The notes: generated from the sequence alone by a model not told the origin. 64,000 bases of DNA from Blastococcus tunisiensis (GCF_900112815.1 NZ_FOND01000002.1:62001-126000), one strand, 5' to 3'. Counted from the stretch's first letter, positions 47,844 through 57,427 are shown. Program-made: numbers and translations.

Positions 47844-49650
47844 AAGGCTTGACGTGCTTCAGGGCGAAGGCCAGGGCGACCTCGACCTGGCGGATGGTCT
47901 CCTCGATGACCAGCGACCCGTGCCCGGCGTCGAACCGGTACACCTCGTGCTCCTTGCCGAGCTCCTCGAGACGGCCCAGGTAGTTGTCGATCTGCCGGAT
48001 CGGGCAGCGCGGGTCGTTGGCCCCGGCGACCACCAGCACCGGCGCGGCGACGGCGTCGACGTAGGTGATCGGCGAGGAACGCACGTACACGTCGTGCACC
48101 TCCTCCGGTGACCCGCCGAACAGCGCCCGGTCGTAGGCCCGCAGGCCCTCCATCTCGTCCTCGTAGGCGGCCAGGTAGTCCGCCACCGGCACCTCGGCGA
48201 TGCCCGCCGTCCAGCGCTCCGGCTGGGTGCCGAGCCCCAGCAGGGTGAGGAACCCGCCCCACGAACCCCCGGTGAGCAGCGTGCGCTCCCGGTCGAGGAA
48301 GCCCTCGCCCAGCAGCGCGTCGTAGACGGCGCCGATGTCCTCCAGCTCGGTGAGCCCGGGCCGCCCGGTCAGCGCGTCCCGCCAGACCGACCCGTAGCCG
48401 GTGGACCCGCGGTAGTTCACGTGCACGACGGCGTACCCGGCGTCCACGTAGGCCGCGCGGCGGGCGCGGTAGGAGTCGTCGTCCGCCGCCTCCGGGCCAC
48501 CGTGCACCAGGAACGCGGTCGCGTACGGGGGCGGGCCCTGCGGCCGGACGACGAGCGCGTGGATGTCCCCTCCGGGACCGGGCACCCAGCGGTCCTCCAC
48601 CGGGTACGCCGCCGGGGGCTCCTCGTCGGCGACCGAGAGGACGACGGGGCCGTCGGCCCGGCGGATCACCGGCGGCAGCGCGGCCGAGGACCAGGCCAGC
48701 TCCACCGTGCCGTCAGGGCGGGCCGTCGCACCGCGGACCACGCCCGGCGGGGTCTCCAGCTTCTCCAGCGCCCCGGTGACCAGGTCGTAGCGGTAGATCT
48801 CGCTGCGGGCCGCGTGGTCGTGCCCGACCAGCAGCGCGGAGCCGTCGGGGTAGAAGCCCGCGGTCACGTCGCCGGGCAGGTCCAGTGCGATCTCGGTCTC
48901 GGTGTCGGCCGCGACGTCCCAGATCAGCAGCTCCTCGCGGCCGCGGCGCTCGTGCCCCACGAGCAGGCGCCGGTCGTCGGGCAGCGGACCGAACTCCAGG
49001 GCGTGCAGCCCGCGGCCCTCGCCGTCCCACTTCTCGGCGACCACGGCGGGCGCGTCCTCCGTGGTGGTCCCGGTGCGCAGCACCCGGAGCGCGGGGTAGC
49101 GCGGGTCGCCGTGCTCGGAGTGCGAGATGACCAGCAGCTGGTCGTCCTGGCTGAGCGCGTCGACCGACGCGGGATCGGCGTGCCGGTAGATCACCCGGGG
49201 CGCCCCGCCCGAGGGCGCCAGCCACAGCTCGCTGCCGTCGTCGGTCGACCGGCCGATCGCGACCAGCGTGCGGCCGACCTCGAGCCCGGCCGGGTAGGCG
49301 GCCTCGACCTCGGGCACGGCCACGCGATCGGGCCCGCCGGCGAAGGGCTGGGTTATCCAGACACCGAACTCGTCGCCGTCGGTGTCGGCGAACCACCAGA
49401 TCGTGCCGCCGTCCGGGCTGACCGTGGCGATCAGCGTGCCGTTGGGCCGGTCGGTCACCTGGCGGTGCTCGCCGGTCTCCCGGTCCCAGGCGTACTGCTC
49501 CACGACGCCGCTGAGGTCGGAGGAGTAGACGTTCCGGTGCGGGGCGTCCTGCGCCCAGTCGGGGAGGGACACGCGGGGCGCGCGGAAGCGGGCCTGCCAG
49601 CGGGCGGTGACCTCGGGGGAGAGCGCGGGCACGGTGGGTTCGGCGGTCAC
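47842..49650 (-). CDS. Prolyl oligopeptidase-family serine peptidase (S9)
   Basis: The 602-residue protein has a WD/beta-propeller-like N-terminal half (residues 50-360, RNVYSSDLSGVVEQYAW) and an alpha/beta hydrolase domain with HGGPEAADDDSYR, nucleophile Ser in LTGGSWGGF (about 462), Asp in AGANDPRCP (about 545) and His in DAGHGSLV (about 575). No signal peptide is present, so it is intracellular and should cleave short peptides. GTG at 49650 with GAGGA upstream; longer frames run into tRNA-Pro and are rejected. Confidence 0.9.
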   Translation of the reverse strand: MTAEPTVPALSPEVTARWQARFRAPRVSLPDWAQDAPHRNVYSSDLSGVVEQYAWDRETGEHRQVTDRPNGTLIATVSPDGGTIWWFADTDGDEFGVWITQPFAGGPDRVAVPEVEAAYPAGLEVGRTLVAIGRSTDDGSELWLAPSGGAPRVIYRHADPASVDALSQDDQLLVISHSEHGDPRYPALRVLRTGTTTEDAPAVVAEKWDGEGRGLHALEFGPLPDDRRLLVGHERRGREELLIWDVAADTETEIALDLPGDVTAGFYPDGSALLVGHDHAARSEIYRYDLVTGALEKLETPPGVVRGATARPDGTVELAWSSAALPPVIRRADGPVVLSVADEEPPAAYPVEDRWVPGPGGDIHALVVRPQGPPPYATAFLVHGGPEAADDDSYRARRAAYVDAGYAVVHVNYRGSTGYGSVWRDALTGRPGLTELEDIGAVYDALLGEGFLDRERTLLTGGSWGGFLTLLGLGTQPERWTAGIAEVPVADYLAAYEDEMEGLRAYDRALFGGSPEEVHDVYVRSSPITYVDAVAAPVLVVAGANDPRCPIRQIDNYLGRLEELGKEHEVYRFDAGHGSLVIEETIRQVEVALAFALKHVKP

Positions 49651-49680
49651 GGAGCCATCCTCGCAGGACCCCGGGAACGA

Positions 49681-49710
49681 CTCAGGGGCCGCCGTGTGGC
49701 GGCCCCTGAG
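49681..49710 (-). terminator. Hairpin downstream of tRNA-Pro
   Basis: CTCAGGGGCCGCC and GGCGGCCCCTGAG are perfect 13-bp complements around GTGT. It begins four bases after the CCA end of tRNA-Pro and precedes the S9 peptidase gene, so it probably ends the tRNA transcript. No T-run follows. Confidence 0.85.
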
Positions 49711-49714
49711 CTGG

Positions 49715-49791
49715 TGGTCGGGGTGACAGGATTTGAACCTGCGGCCTCGTCGTCCCGAACGACGCGCGCTACCAAGCTGCGCCACACCCCG
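49715..49791 (-). tRNA. tRNA-Pro (anticodon CGG)
   Basis: On the reverse strand CGGGGTG (49791-49785) pairs with CACCCCG (49725-49719), followed by discriminator A and an encoded CCA (49717-49715). The anticodon loop is TTCGGGA with anticodon CGG on a CGTCG/CGACG stem, and the T arm contains GGTTCAAATCC. A strong hairpin follows directly downstream. Confidence 0.95.
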
Positions 49792-49850
49792 AGGTCCTGA
49801 AGGAGTCTAGCGCCCGCTCGCGCGGCTCCCGGCGGCGGGGGAGACGGTGC

Positions 49851-50762
49851 TCAGGAGCCCCGAGAAGTCAGGGTGAGCAGCGTCGCCTCCGGCGGGCAGG
49901 CGAACCGTGCGGGGGCGTACGGGCTGGTGCCGAGACCGGCCGAGACGTGCAACCAGGTGCCGGAGGGATGCGCGGCCGTCGGCTCCGTCCAGCGGTGCAG
50001 CCAGCGCACCCGGTCCCGGTCGATGCCGCAGTTGGTCACCAGCGCGCCGTAGAAGGGCACCCGGAGCTGGCCGCCGTGGGTGTGCCCGCACAGCAGCAGG
50101 TCGTGGCCGTCGGCGGCGAACCGGTCGAGGACCCGCGGCTCGGGGGAGTGGGCCAGGCCGATGCGCACGTCGGCGGCCGGGTCGGCGGGACCGGCCACCA
50201 GGTCGTACCGGTCCCGCTTCAGGTGCGAGTCGTCGACCCCGGCGAAGGCGATCCGCCGTCCGCCGACGGTCAGCTCCCCGGCGGCGTTGGTCAGGTCCAG
50301 CCAGCCGCGGGCCAGCATCCCGTCCCGCAGGTCCCGCCACGGCAGCTCGTCGCCGTGCACCCGCTTGTGGCCGGGGAAGAAGTACTTCAGCGGGTTCTTC
50401 GGCCGCGGTGCGTAGTAGTCGTTGCTGGCCAGGACGAACGCCCCCGGCCGGTCCATCAGCGGCTCCAGCGCGCGCAGCGTCCCCGGGACGGCGTCGTGGC
50501 CGGCCAGGTTGTCGCCGGTGTTGACCACCAGGTCCGGCTCGAGTGCCGCGAGCCCGGCGACCCACTCCTGCTTGGACCGCTGACCGGCGGTCATGTGCAG
50601 GTCGGAGACGTGCAGGACGGTCAGCGGCTCCGACCCCGGGGCGAGCACCGGGACGTCGAACCGGCGCAGCGTCCAGCGGGTGCGTTCGTAGAGACTCGCG
50701 TAGGCCGTGACCGCCGCACCGGTGCCGACGACGGCCGAGGGGAGGGCGGTGTACCAGCGCAC
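49851..50762 (-). CDS. Metallophosphoesterase, membrane-associated
   Basis: The 303-residue protein has calcineurin-like motifs: HVSDLHM (D-x-H), NTGDNLAGH (GDxxD-like), SNDYYAP (GNHD-equivalent with Ser-Asn-Asp), LAHSPEP and CGHTHGGQ. A hydrophobic N-terminus (residues 5-25) may be an anchor. It lies downstream of the PBP/YqeY region as in several actinobacteria. TAGGCT (50776-50771) is eight bases before the GTG. The substrate is unknown; cell-envelope phosphoesters are possible. Confidence 0.88.
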   Translation of the reverse strand: MRWYTALPSAVVGTGAAVTAYASLYERTRWTLRRFDVPVLAPGSEPLTVLHVSDLHMTAGQRSKQEWVAGLAALEPDLVVNTGDNLAGHDAVPGTLRALEPLMDRPGAFVLASNDYYAPRPKNPLKYFFPGHKRVHGDELPWRDLRDGMLARGWLDLTNAAGELTVGGRRIAFAGVDDSHLKRDRYDLVAGPADPAADVRIGLAHSPEPRVLDRFAADGHDLLLCGHTHGGQLRVPFYGALVTNCGIDRDRVRWLHRWTEPTAAHPSGTWLHVSAGLGTSPYAPARFACPPEATLLTLTSRGS

Positions 50763-50815
50763 GGTCGCAGAGCCTACGTGCGCAGCCCGGTGGGGCGCCG
50801 TGCCAGGCTGGGCGG

Positions 50816-51268
50816 GTGGCTGACCTGAAGAACCGCCTGCGCGAGGACCTGACCACCGCCATGAAGGCCCGGGACGAGCTGCGGACGGCGACCCTCCGCA
50901 TGGTGCTCACCGCGGTCACCGCCGAGGAGGTGTCGGGCAAGGAGTCCCGCGAGCTCTCCGACGACGAGGTGCTCGGCGTGCTGCGCCGGGAGGCGAAGAA
51001 GCGCCGGGAGGCCGCGGAGGCGTTCGCCGGTGCCAACCGGACCGAGCAGGCCGCCCGCGAGGAGGCGGAGGGCGCCGTGCTGGCCGACTACCTGCCCGCC
51101 CAGCTCGGGGACGCCGACCTCGCCGCGATCGTCGCCGACGTCGTCACGCGCACCGGGGCCTCGGGCATGAAGGACATGGGCAAGGTCATGGGGGCGGTCC
51201 AGGGCGCCGTGGCCGGCCGGGCCGAGGGCGGCCGGGTCGCGGCCGAGGTCCGCCGCCAGCTCGGCTGA
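50816..51268 (+). CDS. GatB/YqeY domain-containing protein
   Basis: A 150-residue helical protein (MADLKNRLREDLTTAMKARD, LRMVLTAVTAEEV, EAAEAFAGANR, GMKDMGKVMGAVQ), the YqeY family related to the tail domain of GatB. It may bind tRNA or regulate amidation; function is not established. GTG at 50816 has no clear ribosome site. It is divergent from the phosphoesterase gene 53 bases away and convergent with the PBP gene. Confidence 0.92.
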   Translation: MADLKNRLREDLTTAMKARDELRTATLRMVLTAVTAEEVSGKESRELSDDEVLGVLRREAKKRREAAEAFAGANRTEQAAREEAEGAVLADYLPAQLGDADLAAIVADVVTRTGASGMKDMGKVMGAVQGAVAGRAEGGRVAAEVRRQLG

Positions 51269-51305
51269 GGCCGCGCCCCGGGCCGTCAGCCCCCCGACCT
51301 GGTCG

Positions 51306-53513
51306 TCAGCCCCCCGGCGGCGCCGGTGCGGGCGCGGGCGCGGGTGCCGGCGCCGGCTCGGGCGCGGGCACCGGCTCGGGTGCGGGCGCCGGGGCCTCCT
51401 CCGTGGGCTCCGGCTCCGGCTCCGAGGAGCGGGACGGGGCCGACGGCCGCGGCGCAGGCCGGCCGCCGTTCAGCAGGCCCTGGTCGGCCGGCGGGAAGGG
51501 GGACGTCGGCTTGTCCGCCAGGAACGGCGCCATGGCGTCGCGCCAGATGGTCGCCGGCATGTTGCCGCCGAAGCCGCCGACGTTCTGCTGCTCCTTGGGG
51601 TTGAACACCATCACGCTGGCCGCGTACTCGGGCATGAACCCGACGAAGGCGACGGAGTCCTGGCCCTGCGCGGTCCCGGTCTTGCCGGCGATCTCGTGGC
51701 CGGCGATCGCGGCGCGGGTGCCGGTGCCGGCCGAGGTGGCGACGTCGCCGACCAGGATCTGGGCCAGCGTGTTGGCGACCGCCGCCGGGATGGCCTCCGG
51801 GGTGCAGTTGTCACCGGTCACCAGCGGCTGGCCGTCGTCGCCGGTGAGCGGCTGGCCGTTGCGGTCCAGCACGGCGGTCACCGGGGTGGGCTCGCAGCGG
51901 GTGCCCTGGGCGCCGAGGGTGGCGTAGGCGTTGGCCAGGTCCAGGGGGCTGGTGGCGTCGGCGCCGAGGGTGAACGACCCGCGGTTCTCCTCGATGATCG
52001 TGTCCGCCGGCCACTGGTTGGGGCCGTCGAAGGACATGCCCATCCGCTGGGCGATGCGCACCGGGCCCTCCACGCTGCCCAGCCGGTCCTCCAGGGCCAG
52101 GAAGTAGGTGTTCGACGAGCGGACCAGCGCGCCCACCATGTCCAGGGTGTCGGGGTAGTTGCCGACGTTCTCGACGCAGTACATGCTCCGGCTGCCGCTG
52201 CTGGTCTCGCGGTCGGCGCCGCAGGAGGGGCCCCGGTACACCCGTGAGGTGTAGCGGTCGCCGGGGGTGCTGATGGTCGTGCCGGCGCCGATACCGGCTT
52301 CGAGCGCGGCGGCGGCGGTGAACACCTTGTAGGTGGAGCCGGCGCCCTTGCTGGCTGCCGTGTTGAGGACGACGGACTCGCACTCGGGGCCGTCGCAGCC
52401 GTACCGGCGGTTCACGCTCATCGCCAGCACGTGCCCGGTGCCCGGCTCGATCGCGGTGAACATCGCGGCGAGGCGGTCGCCCAGCGGCAGCGTCTCCAGC
52501 ACCGCCTGGTCGCCGTAGGCCTGGAGGTCCGGCCGCAGCGTGGTCTGGATCGTCAGCCCGCCCCGCGCGATCTCGGACTGCCGCAGCCCGAGCGTGTCGG
52601 TCAGGTAGTTGAGGGCGTAGGCGCAGAAGAAGCCGCCGGTCGTGGCGTCGATGCAGCCGTTCGGCGGGGCGACGCCCGGGGCCACGGCCACCGGCTGGGC
52701 CGAGATCTCGGCGAGCTCCTGCTCGGTGATGTGGCCCAGGTCGAACATCCGCTGCAGCACCTGGTTGCGGCGGACCTGCGCGTTCTCCGGGTTGGTGATC
52801 GGGTCGTCGTTGGCCGGGCTCTGCACGAGGCCGGCGAGCATCGCGGCCTGCGGCAGCGTCAGGTCGATGGCGTTCACGGAGAAGTACTTCTGCGCGGCGG
52901 CCTGGATGCCGTAGGCGCCCTGGCCGAAGTACACGAGGTTCAGGTAGCGGGTGAGGATCTCGTCCTTGGAGTAGGTCTCCTCCAGGGCCATGGCCAGCCG
53001 CGCCTCGCGGATCTTGCGGCCGACGTTCTGCTCGGTCGCCGAGTTCCGGTCCTCCTGCGTCGTCGCCGTCTGCAGCAGCGTCTGCTTCACCAGCTGCTGG
53101 GTGAGCGTCGAGCCGCCCTCCTGCACCGAGCCCGCCGCGACGTTGGTGACCAGGGCCCGCACGGTGCCCTGCACGTCGAGGCCGTTGTGGTCGTAGAACC
53201 GCGAGTCCTCGATGTCGACCAGCGCCTGCTTCATGATCGGGGCGATCTGGTCGGGCGTCACCGGGGTGCGGTCGTTGACGTAGATGTTGGTGATGAGCGA
53301 GCCGTCGGCCGCCAGGACGCGGGTGTGGCCGGCCGGGGTCGCGTCGGTCAGCTCCACCGGCAGCGCGTCGAGCAGCGACGCGGAGTTGCGCGCCACCAGT
53401 CCCGAGCCGCCCACCCAGGGGAAGAGCAGCCCGGCGAGCAGCGCGCCGGCGACGACGATCGTCGCGGCGAGCTTCGCGAGGGTTCGGGACCTGAGTGCAG
53501 CGTTCTCCGACAT
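51306..53513 (-). CDS. Class A penicillin-binding protein (bifunctional glycosyltransferase/transpeptidase)
   Basis: The 735-residue protein has one N-terminal helix (LAKLAATIVVAGALLAGLLF), a GT51 domain (EDSRFYDHNGLDVQGTVRAL, EGGSTLTQQLVKQ) and a transpeptidase domain with SxxK (GSTYK, near 391), SxN (RSSN) and KTG (AGKTGTAQ, near 607). A Pro/Ala/Glu-rich tail of about 75 residues ends the protein. It polymerises and cross-links peptidoglycan outside the membrane. Its location matches ponA2 of mycobacteria. TACATT (53527-53522) lies eight bases before the ATG. Confidence 0.94.
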   Translation of the reverse strand: MSENAALRSRTLAKLAATIVVAGALLAGLLFPWVGGSGLVARNSASLLDALPVELTDATPAGHTRVLAADGSLITNIYVNDRTPVTPDQIAPIMKQALVDIEDSRFYDHNGLDVQGTVRALVTNVAAGSVQEGGSTLTQQLVKQTLLQTATTQEDRNSATEQNVGRKIREARLAMALEETYSKDEILTRYLNLVYFGQGAYGIQAAAQKYFSVNAIDLTLPQAAMLAGLVQSPANDDPITNPENAQVRRNQVLQRMFDLGHITEQELAEISAQPVAVAPGVAPPNGCIDATTGGFFCAYALNYLTDTLGLRQSEIARGGLTIQTTLRPDLQAYGDQAVLETLPLGDRLAAMFTAIEPGTGHVLAMSVNRRYGCDGPECESVVLNTAASKGAGSTYKVFTAAAALEAGIGAGTTISTPGDRYTSRVYRGPSCGADRETSSGSRSMYCVENVGNYPDTLDMVGALVRSSNTYFLALEDRLGSVEGPVRIAQRMGMSFDGPNQWPADTIIEENRGSFTLGADATSPLDLANAYATLGAQGTRCEPTPVTAVLDRNGQPLTGDDGQPLVTGDNCTPEAIPAAVANTLAQILVGDVATSAGTGTRAAIAGHEIAGKTGTAQGQDSVAFVGFMPEYAASVMVFNPKEQQNVGGFGGNMPATIWRDAMAPFLADKPTSPFPPADQGLLNGGRPAPRPSAPSRSSEPEPEPTEEAPAPAPEPVPAPEPAPAPAPAPAPAPPGG

Positions 53514-53554
53514 CGGCGTCGAATGTACGTGGCCCGGCGCCCCGGACGGCGCGG

Positions 53555-54760
53555 TCAGCGGCGGCGCGCGGGGAGGACGCGGGTACGCGGCGTGCCGGTC
53601 GGCGTGTCCCCGTCCGCGCCGGTCAGCGCCTCGGCCATGCCGCGCAGCCCGTCGAGGTCGTGCACGTCCCCGGCGGCGGCCGGGACGGTGCGGACGGCGA
53701 CCTCCGGGTGGGCGCTGGTGAACCGGTCGGCGAGGTGCTGCTCGCGGGTGGCCAGCAGCATCCGCTCGGCGTGCACCCGCAGGGCCGCGGCGGCCAGGTC
53801 GGCGCCCGGGCCGCCGGCCTCGAGCACCTCCTCGGCCGCGCCCTCGGCCCGGGTGGCCGACAGCGCCGTCGTCGCCGGCGGGTGGGTCCGGTTGACGACC
53901 AGCCCGGCCAGCGGCATCTCCTCGGCCGACAGCCGGTCGACGAAGTAGGAGGCCTCGCGCAGCGCGTCCGGCTCCGGCGTCGCGACGACGACGAACCAGG
54001 TTCCCGGCCGGCGGAGCAGCTCGTAGGTCGCGGTGGCCCGCTCGCGGAAACCGCCGAACATGGTGTCCAGCGCGGCGACGAACGCGGAGATGTCGCGCAG
54101 CAGCTGCCCGCCGAGGATCTTGCTGATGATCCGGCTGAAGAACATGAAACCGGCGCTGGCGATCTTGAAGCCGGTCCGGCTCGGCGCGGTGAGCAGCCGG
54201 ATCATGGTGCCGTCGAGGAAGCGGCTCATCCGGTTCGGGGCGTCCAGGAAGTCCAGCGCCGACCGGGACGGCGGGGTGTCGACGATGATCAGGTCCCACC
54301 GGTCGCTGGCCCGCAGCTGGCCCAGCTTCTCCATCGCCATGTACTCCTGCGTCCCGGCGAAGGACGAGCTCAGCGACTGGTAGAAGGGGTTGGCCAGGAT
54401 CTGCTCGGCCCGCTCGGGCGTGGAGTGCGCCACGACGACGTCGTCGAACGTGCGCTTCATGTCCAGCATCATCGCGTGCAGCTCGCCCGAGGCCCCCGGG
54501 ACGTCCACCCGCCGCGGCTCGTTGTCCAGCTCGACCAGGCCGAGGGACTGCGCCAGCCGCCGGGCCGGGTCGATGGTGAGGACGACGACCGTCCGGCCGG
54601 CCTCCGCCGCGGCCAGGGCCAGCGCCGCCGACGTCGTCGTCTTGCCCACGCCGCCCGCACCGCAGCAGACGACGATCCGCGTCTCCGGGTCGGTGATCAG
54701 CGCGTCGAGGTCCATCGGCCCGGCGACGGGCCCCGGCCGGGGCGCTCGGGCGGCGGTCAC
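53555..54760 (-). CDS. ArsA-like ATPase (second of a pair)
   Basis: The 401-residue P-loop protein ([50 protein letters not shown]) belongs to the Get3/ArsA family. It corresponds by place and sequence style to the second member of the mycobacterial Rv3679-Rv3680 pair, tied to envelope and redox tolerance. GTG at 54760 overlaps the stop of its partner; a later ATG at 54715 would also fit. It lacks the Cys/His arsenite sites in the visible regions. The client protein is unknown. Confidence 0.88.
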   Translation of the reverse strand: MTAARAPRPGPVAGPMDLDALITDPETRIVVCCGAGGVGKTTTSAALALAAAEAGRTVVVLTIDPARRLAQSLGLVELDNEPRRVDVPGASGELHAMMLDMKRTFDDVVVAHSTPERAEQILANPFYQSLSSSFAGTQEYMAMEKLGQLRASDRWDLIIVDTPPSRSALDFLDAPNRMSRFLDGTMIRLLTAPSRTGFKIASAGFMFFSRIISKILGGQLLRDISAFVAALDTMFGGFRERATATYELLRRPGTWFVVVATPEPDALREASYFVDRLSAEEMPLAGLVVNRTHPPATTALSATRAEGAAEEVLEAGGPGADLAAAALRVHAERMLLATREQHLADRFTSAHPEVAVRTVPAAAGDVHDLDGLRGMAEALTGADGDTPTGTPRTRVLPARRR

Positions 54761-55749
54761 GCGGTCTCCCCGTTCTGCAGGTGGTCCTCGAGCCGGGCGG
54801 CGAGCTCGAACAGCGAGCCCAGGTCCATCGGCCCGGTCAGCAGCGGCAGCTCCACGGTGGGCCGGTCGAGCGCCTCGACCTCCGCGCGCAGCCCGTCCTG
54901 GCCGGCCCACCGCCGGGCGTGCTCGGTGACCTCGGCGGCCAGCGCGTCGGCGAGCCCGTCGCCGCCGGGCAGGTGCGCGGCGGCCAGCGCCGGTGCCAGC
55001 TCGGCCCCGGTGAGCCCACCGTCGGCGGCCCGGGCGAGCCCGTCGGCCGGGAGCACCGGCTCCGCGGCCATGTTGACCACGACCGAGCCGATCGGCAGCC
55101 CGGCCTTGGTGAGCTCGGCGATGGCGTCGGCGGTCTCCTGCACCGGCATGTCCTCGAGCAGGGTGACCACGTGCACCGCCGTCTGCGGCGAGCGCAGCAC
55201 GGCCATGACGCCGTCGCTCTGCGTCTTGATCGGCCCGGAGCGGGCCAGCTGCGCCATCTCGCCGGTCACGCCGAGGAAGCGGGTGATCCGGCCGGTGGGC
55301 GGGGCGTCGACCACGACGGCGTCGTAGACCGGCCGCCCGTCGTGCCGGCGGGTGACGGCCTCCTTCACCTTGCCGGTGATCAGGACGTCGCGGAGGCCCG
55401 GCGCGATCGCGGTGGCGAAGTCGACGGCGCCCATCTTCCGCAGTGCCCGCCCGGCCCGGCGCAGGTTGTAGAACATGTCGAGGTAGTCGAGCAGGGCCTC
55501 CTCGACGTCGATCGCCAGCGCCTTCACCTCGCCACCGCCGCGGGTCACCGCGACCCGGCGCTCCTCGTAGGGCAGCGGCGGGGTGTCGAACAGCTGGGCG
55601 ATGCCCTGCCGGCCCTCCGTCTCGACGAGGAGGACGGTGCGGCCGTCGGCGGCCAGCGCGAGGGCCAGGGCGGCGGCGACCGTCGTCTTCCCGGTGCCGC
55701 CCTTGCCGGTGACGACGTGCAGGCGCACGGGGGACGGGTCGGGGCTCAC
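54757..55749 (-). CDS. ArsA-like ATPase (first of a pair)
   Basis: The 330-residue protein has the deviant P-loop [31 protein letters not shown] and [14 protein letters not shown], as in Get3/ArsA ATPases. GTG at 55749 is preceded by TAGTCT (55762-55757) with seven bases between, suggesting a leaderless mRNA. It is translated together with the second ATPase through a four-base overlap, consistent with a hetero-complex. The neighbour upstream on the other strand is DUF4177. Confidence 0.9.
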   Translation of the reverse strand: MSPDPSPVRLHVVTGKGGTGKTTVAAALALALAADGRTVLLVETEGRQGIAQLFDTPPLPYEERRVAVTRGGGEVKALAIDVEEALLDYLDMFYNLRRAGRALRKMGAVDFATAIAPGLRDVLITGKVKEAVTRRHDGRPVYDAVVVDAPPTGRITRFLGVTGEMAQLARSGPIKTQSDGVMAVLRSPQTAVHVVTLLEDMPVQETADAIAELTKAGLPIGSVVVNMAAEPVLPADGLARAADGGLTGAELAPALAAAHLPGGDGLADALAAEVTEHARRWAGQDGLRAEVEALDRPTVELPLLTGPMDLGSLFELAARLEDHLQNGETA

Positions 55750-55771
55750 CCGGCCAAGACTAGAAGTCGAA

Positions 55772-55827
55772 GGACCCTCCCGCCCCCCACCGTTCGCAAG
55801 CTCACGTCGGGGCCCTGCGGGAGGGCC
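55772..55827. repeat. Interspersed palindromic repeat, copy 1
   Basis: GGACCCTCCCGC (55772-55783) pairs with GCGGGAGGG (55817-55825) plus the following CC, and the loop holds CCCCCC and TTCGCAAGCTCA. The same layout, with a different but still paired stem, is at 63677-63731. This copy lies in a divergent promoter region, so terminator function alone does not explain it. Confidence 0.75.
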
Positions 55828-55868
55828 GCTCCGGCACCGCGCCGGAGGGGCTGCGCTAGCGTCGCCCC

Positions 55869-56039
55869 ATGACCGAATCGGCCCGCCAGAAGTGGGAGTA
55901 CGCGACCATCCCGCTGCTCATCCACAACACCAAGGCGATCCTCGACTCCTGGGGTGTCGACGGGTGGGAGCTGGTGACCGTCCTGCCCGGTCCCGGCGGC
56001 TCCGACCAGCTCGTCGCCTACCTCAAGCGCCCGGCGTGA
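55869..56039 (+). CDS. DUF4177-type small protein (56 aa)
   Basis: The short ORF gives MTESARQKWEYATIPLL followed by SWGVDGWELVTVL and LVAYLKRPA, matching the small DUF4177 proteins (Rv3678A-like) encoded next to RidA and the ArsA pair in actinobacteria. TAGCGT (55857-55862) lies six bases before the ATG, suggesting a leaderless mRNA. Its stop overlaps the GTG start of RidA. Function is unknown; the W-E-Y/W-E-L repeats are typical of the family. Confidence 0.85.
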   Translation: MTESARQKWEYATIPLLIHNTKAILDSWGVDGWELVTVLPGPGGSDQLVAYLKRPA

Positions 56040-56506
56040 CCGCGCCCGCCCAGGGCTGGCACGCCCGCCTGGCCGAGCTGGGCATCCGGCTGCCGGCCGT
56101 GGCCGCACCGGTGGCCGCCTACGTGCCCGCCGTCCGCACCGGGTCCCTCGTCTTCACCTCCGGGCAGCTGCCGTTCGTCGACGGCGGCCTGCGCCGGACG
56201 GGCAAGGTCGGGGGATCGGTGGACGTCGAGGCGGCGGCGGCGGACGCCAAGGTGTGCGCCCTCAACGGGCTCGCGGCCATCGACGACCTGGTCGGCCTGG
56301 ACTCCGTCGCCCGCGTCGTGCGGGTCGTCGGCTACGTGGCCAGCGCCGAGGGCTTCACCGGCCAGCCGCGGGTGGTCAACGGCGCCAGCGAGTTCCTCGG
56401 CAAGGTCTTCGGCGAGGCGGGGCAGCACGCCCGCAGCGCCATCGGGGTCGCCGAGCTCCCGCTGGGCGCCCCGGTCGAGGTCGAGCTCACCGTCGAACTG
56501 AGTTGA
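56036..56506 (+). CDS. RidA family protein
   Basis: A 156-residue YjgF/RidA-like protein (RTGSLVFTSGQLPFVDGGL, VVNGASEFLGKVFGEAGQH, ARSAIGVAELPLGAPVEVEL). RidA enzymes deaminate reactive enamines or imines from amino-acid metabolism; the arginine in ARSAIGV matches the conserved active-site arginine. GTG at 56036 overlaps the DUF4177 stop (GTGA). A palindromic repeat begins at the stop. Confidence 0.92.
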   Translation: MTAPAQGWHARLAELGIRLPAVAAPVAAYVPAVRTGSLVFTSGQLPFVDGGLRRTGKVGGSVDVEAAAADAKVCALNGLAAIDDLVGLDSVARVVRVVGYVASAEGFTGQPRVVNGASEFLGKVFGEAGQHARSAIGVAELPLGAPVEVELTVELS

Positions 56507-56508
56507 TC

Positions 56509-56610
56509 GCGACCCTCCGGGTCGCACCGCGGCCACGTGCCGTCCCCTGTCGCGTCGAGCCGCTGCCCATGTCTCCGGCGGGAGGCCTCCGGCCCCCGCA
56601 CCGGATCCAC
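56509..56610 (+). repeat. Intact interspersed repeat with terminal hairpin
   Basis: GCGACCC-TCC-GGGTCGC (56509-56525) lies two bases after the ridA stop and is followed by ACCGCGGCCACGTGCCGTCC and, further on, CTCCGGCGGGAGGCCTCCGG. It is the uninterrupted form of the sequence split by the IS110 element near 45.9/47.7 kb. The hairpin probably terminates the DUF4177-ridA transcript. Confidence 0.75.
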
Positions 56611-56629
56611 CCTGACGGGGTGACGTCGG

Positions 56630-57427
56630 ATGAGTGTGGCTGAGCCGCGGCAGGCGGCCACCGTCCTGCTCCTGCGCGACGGTTTCCCCGGGCTCGAGGT
56701 CTACCTGCTCCGCCGCACGAAGGGCATGCCCTTCGCCGGCGGGATGACCGCCTACCCCGGCGGCGGGGTGGACCCGCGCGACGGTGACGCCGAGGTGGGC
56801 TGGTTCGGGCCGCCGCCCGCCCAGTGGGCCGCCGCCTTCGGCTGCGACGAGCGCACCGCCCGCGAGCTGGTCTGCGCCGCCGTCCGGGAGACCTTCGAGG
56901 AGGCCGGGGTCCTGCTGGCCGGCGACCCCGAGGGCGGCGCCGTCGTCCCGGACGTGTCCGGCGACGAGTGGGAGGCGCAGCGCCAGGCGCTGCTGACCCG
57001 CGACCTGTCGCTCACCGAGCTCCTGGCCGGCCGCCGGCTGGCGCTGCGGTCGGACCTGCTGCGGCCCTTCGCGCACTGGATCACCCCACCGGTCGAGCCG
57101 CGGCGCTACGACACCAAGTTCTTCGTCGCCGCGCTGCCTGTGGGCCAGGAGGCGCGGGACGTCTCCGGGGAGGCCGACGAGGTGTCCTGGCTGACCCCGG
57201 CGCAGGCGCTCGCCGAGGCTTCGGGCGGCAGCCGCCCGATGCTGCCCCCGACGACGCACACGCTGGGTCAGCTCGAGCCGTTCCCGGACGTGGCCGCGGC
57301 TCTCGCCGGGTCGCCGCCGGAGCCGCTGCACCCGATCAGCCCGACGTTCGAGGAGACCCCGGACGGCCGGTGGGCCGTGCTCCCCGACGGCACCCGGATC
57401 CGGATGGTCGTCCCGCTGCCGTCCTGA
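56630..57427 (+). CDS. NUDIX hydrolase
   Basis: A 265-residue protein with a Nudix box spread by an insertion: FAGGMTAYPGGGVDPRDGD before and AAVRETFEEAGVLL (RExxEEAG) after about 25 residues. This is the arrangement of the NUDT19-like/CoA-type actinobacterial proteins. The substrate is unknown. ATG at 56630 has no clear ribosome site. In mycobacteria the matching place before crp has a metallo-beta-lactamase-fold gene, which is not in this window. Confidence 0.88.
   Translation: MSVAEPRQAATVLLLRDGFPGLEVYLLRRTKGMPFAGGMTAYPGGGVDPRDGDAEVGWFGPPPAQWAAAFGCDERTARELVCAAVRETFEEAGVLLAGDPEGGAVVPDVSGDEWEAQRQALLTRDLSLTELLAGRRLALRSDLLRPFAHWITPPVEPRRYDTKFFVAALPVGQEARDVSGEADEVSWLTPAQALAEASGGSRPMLPPTTHTLGQLEPFPDVAAALAGSPPEPLHPISPTFEETPDGRWAVLPDGTRIRMVVPLPS

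Noticed and set aside
48421-49800. Long forward ORF opposite the S9 peptidase
   Set aside because: Antisense shadow; it also runs through tRNA-Pro.
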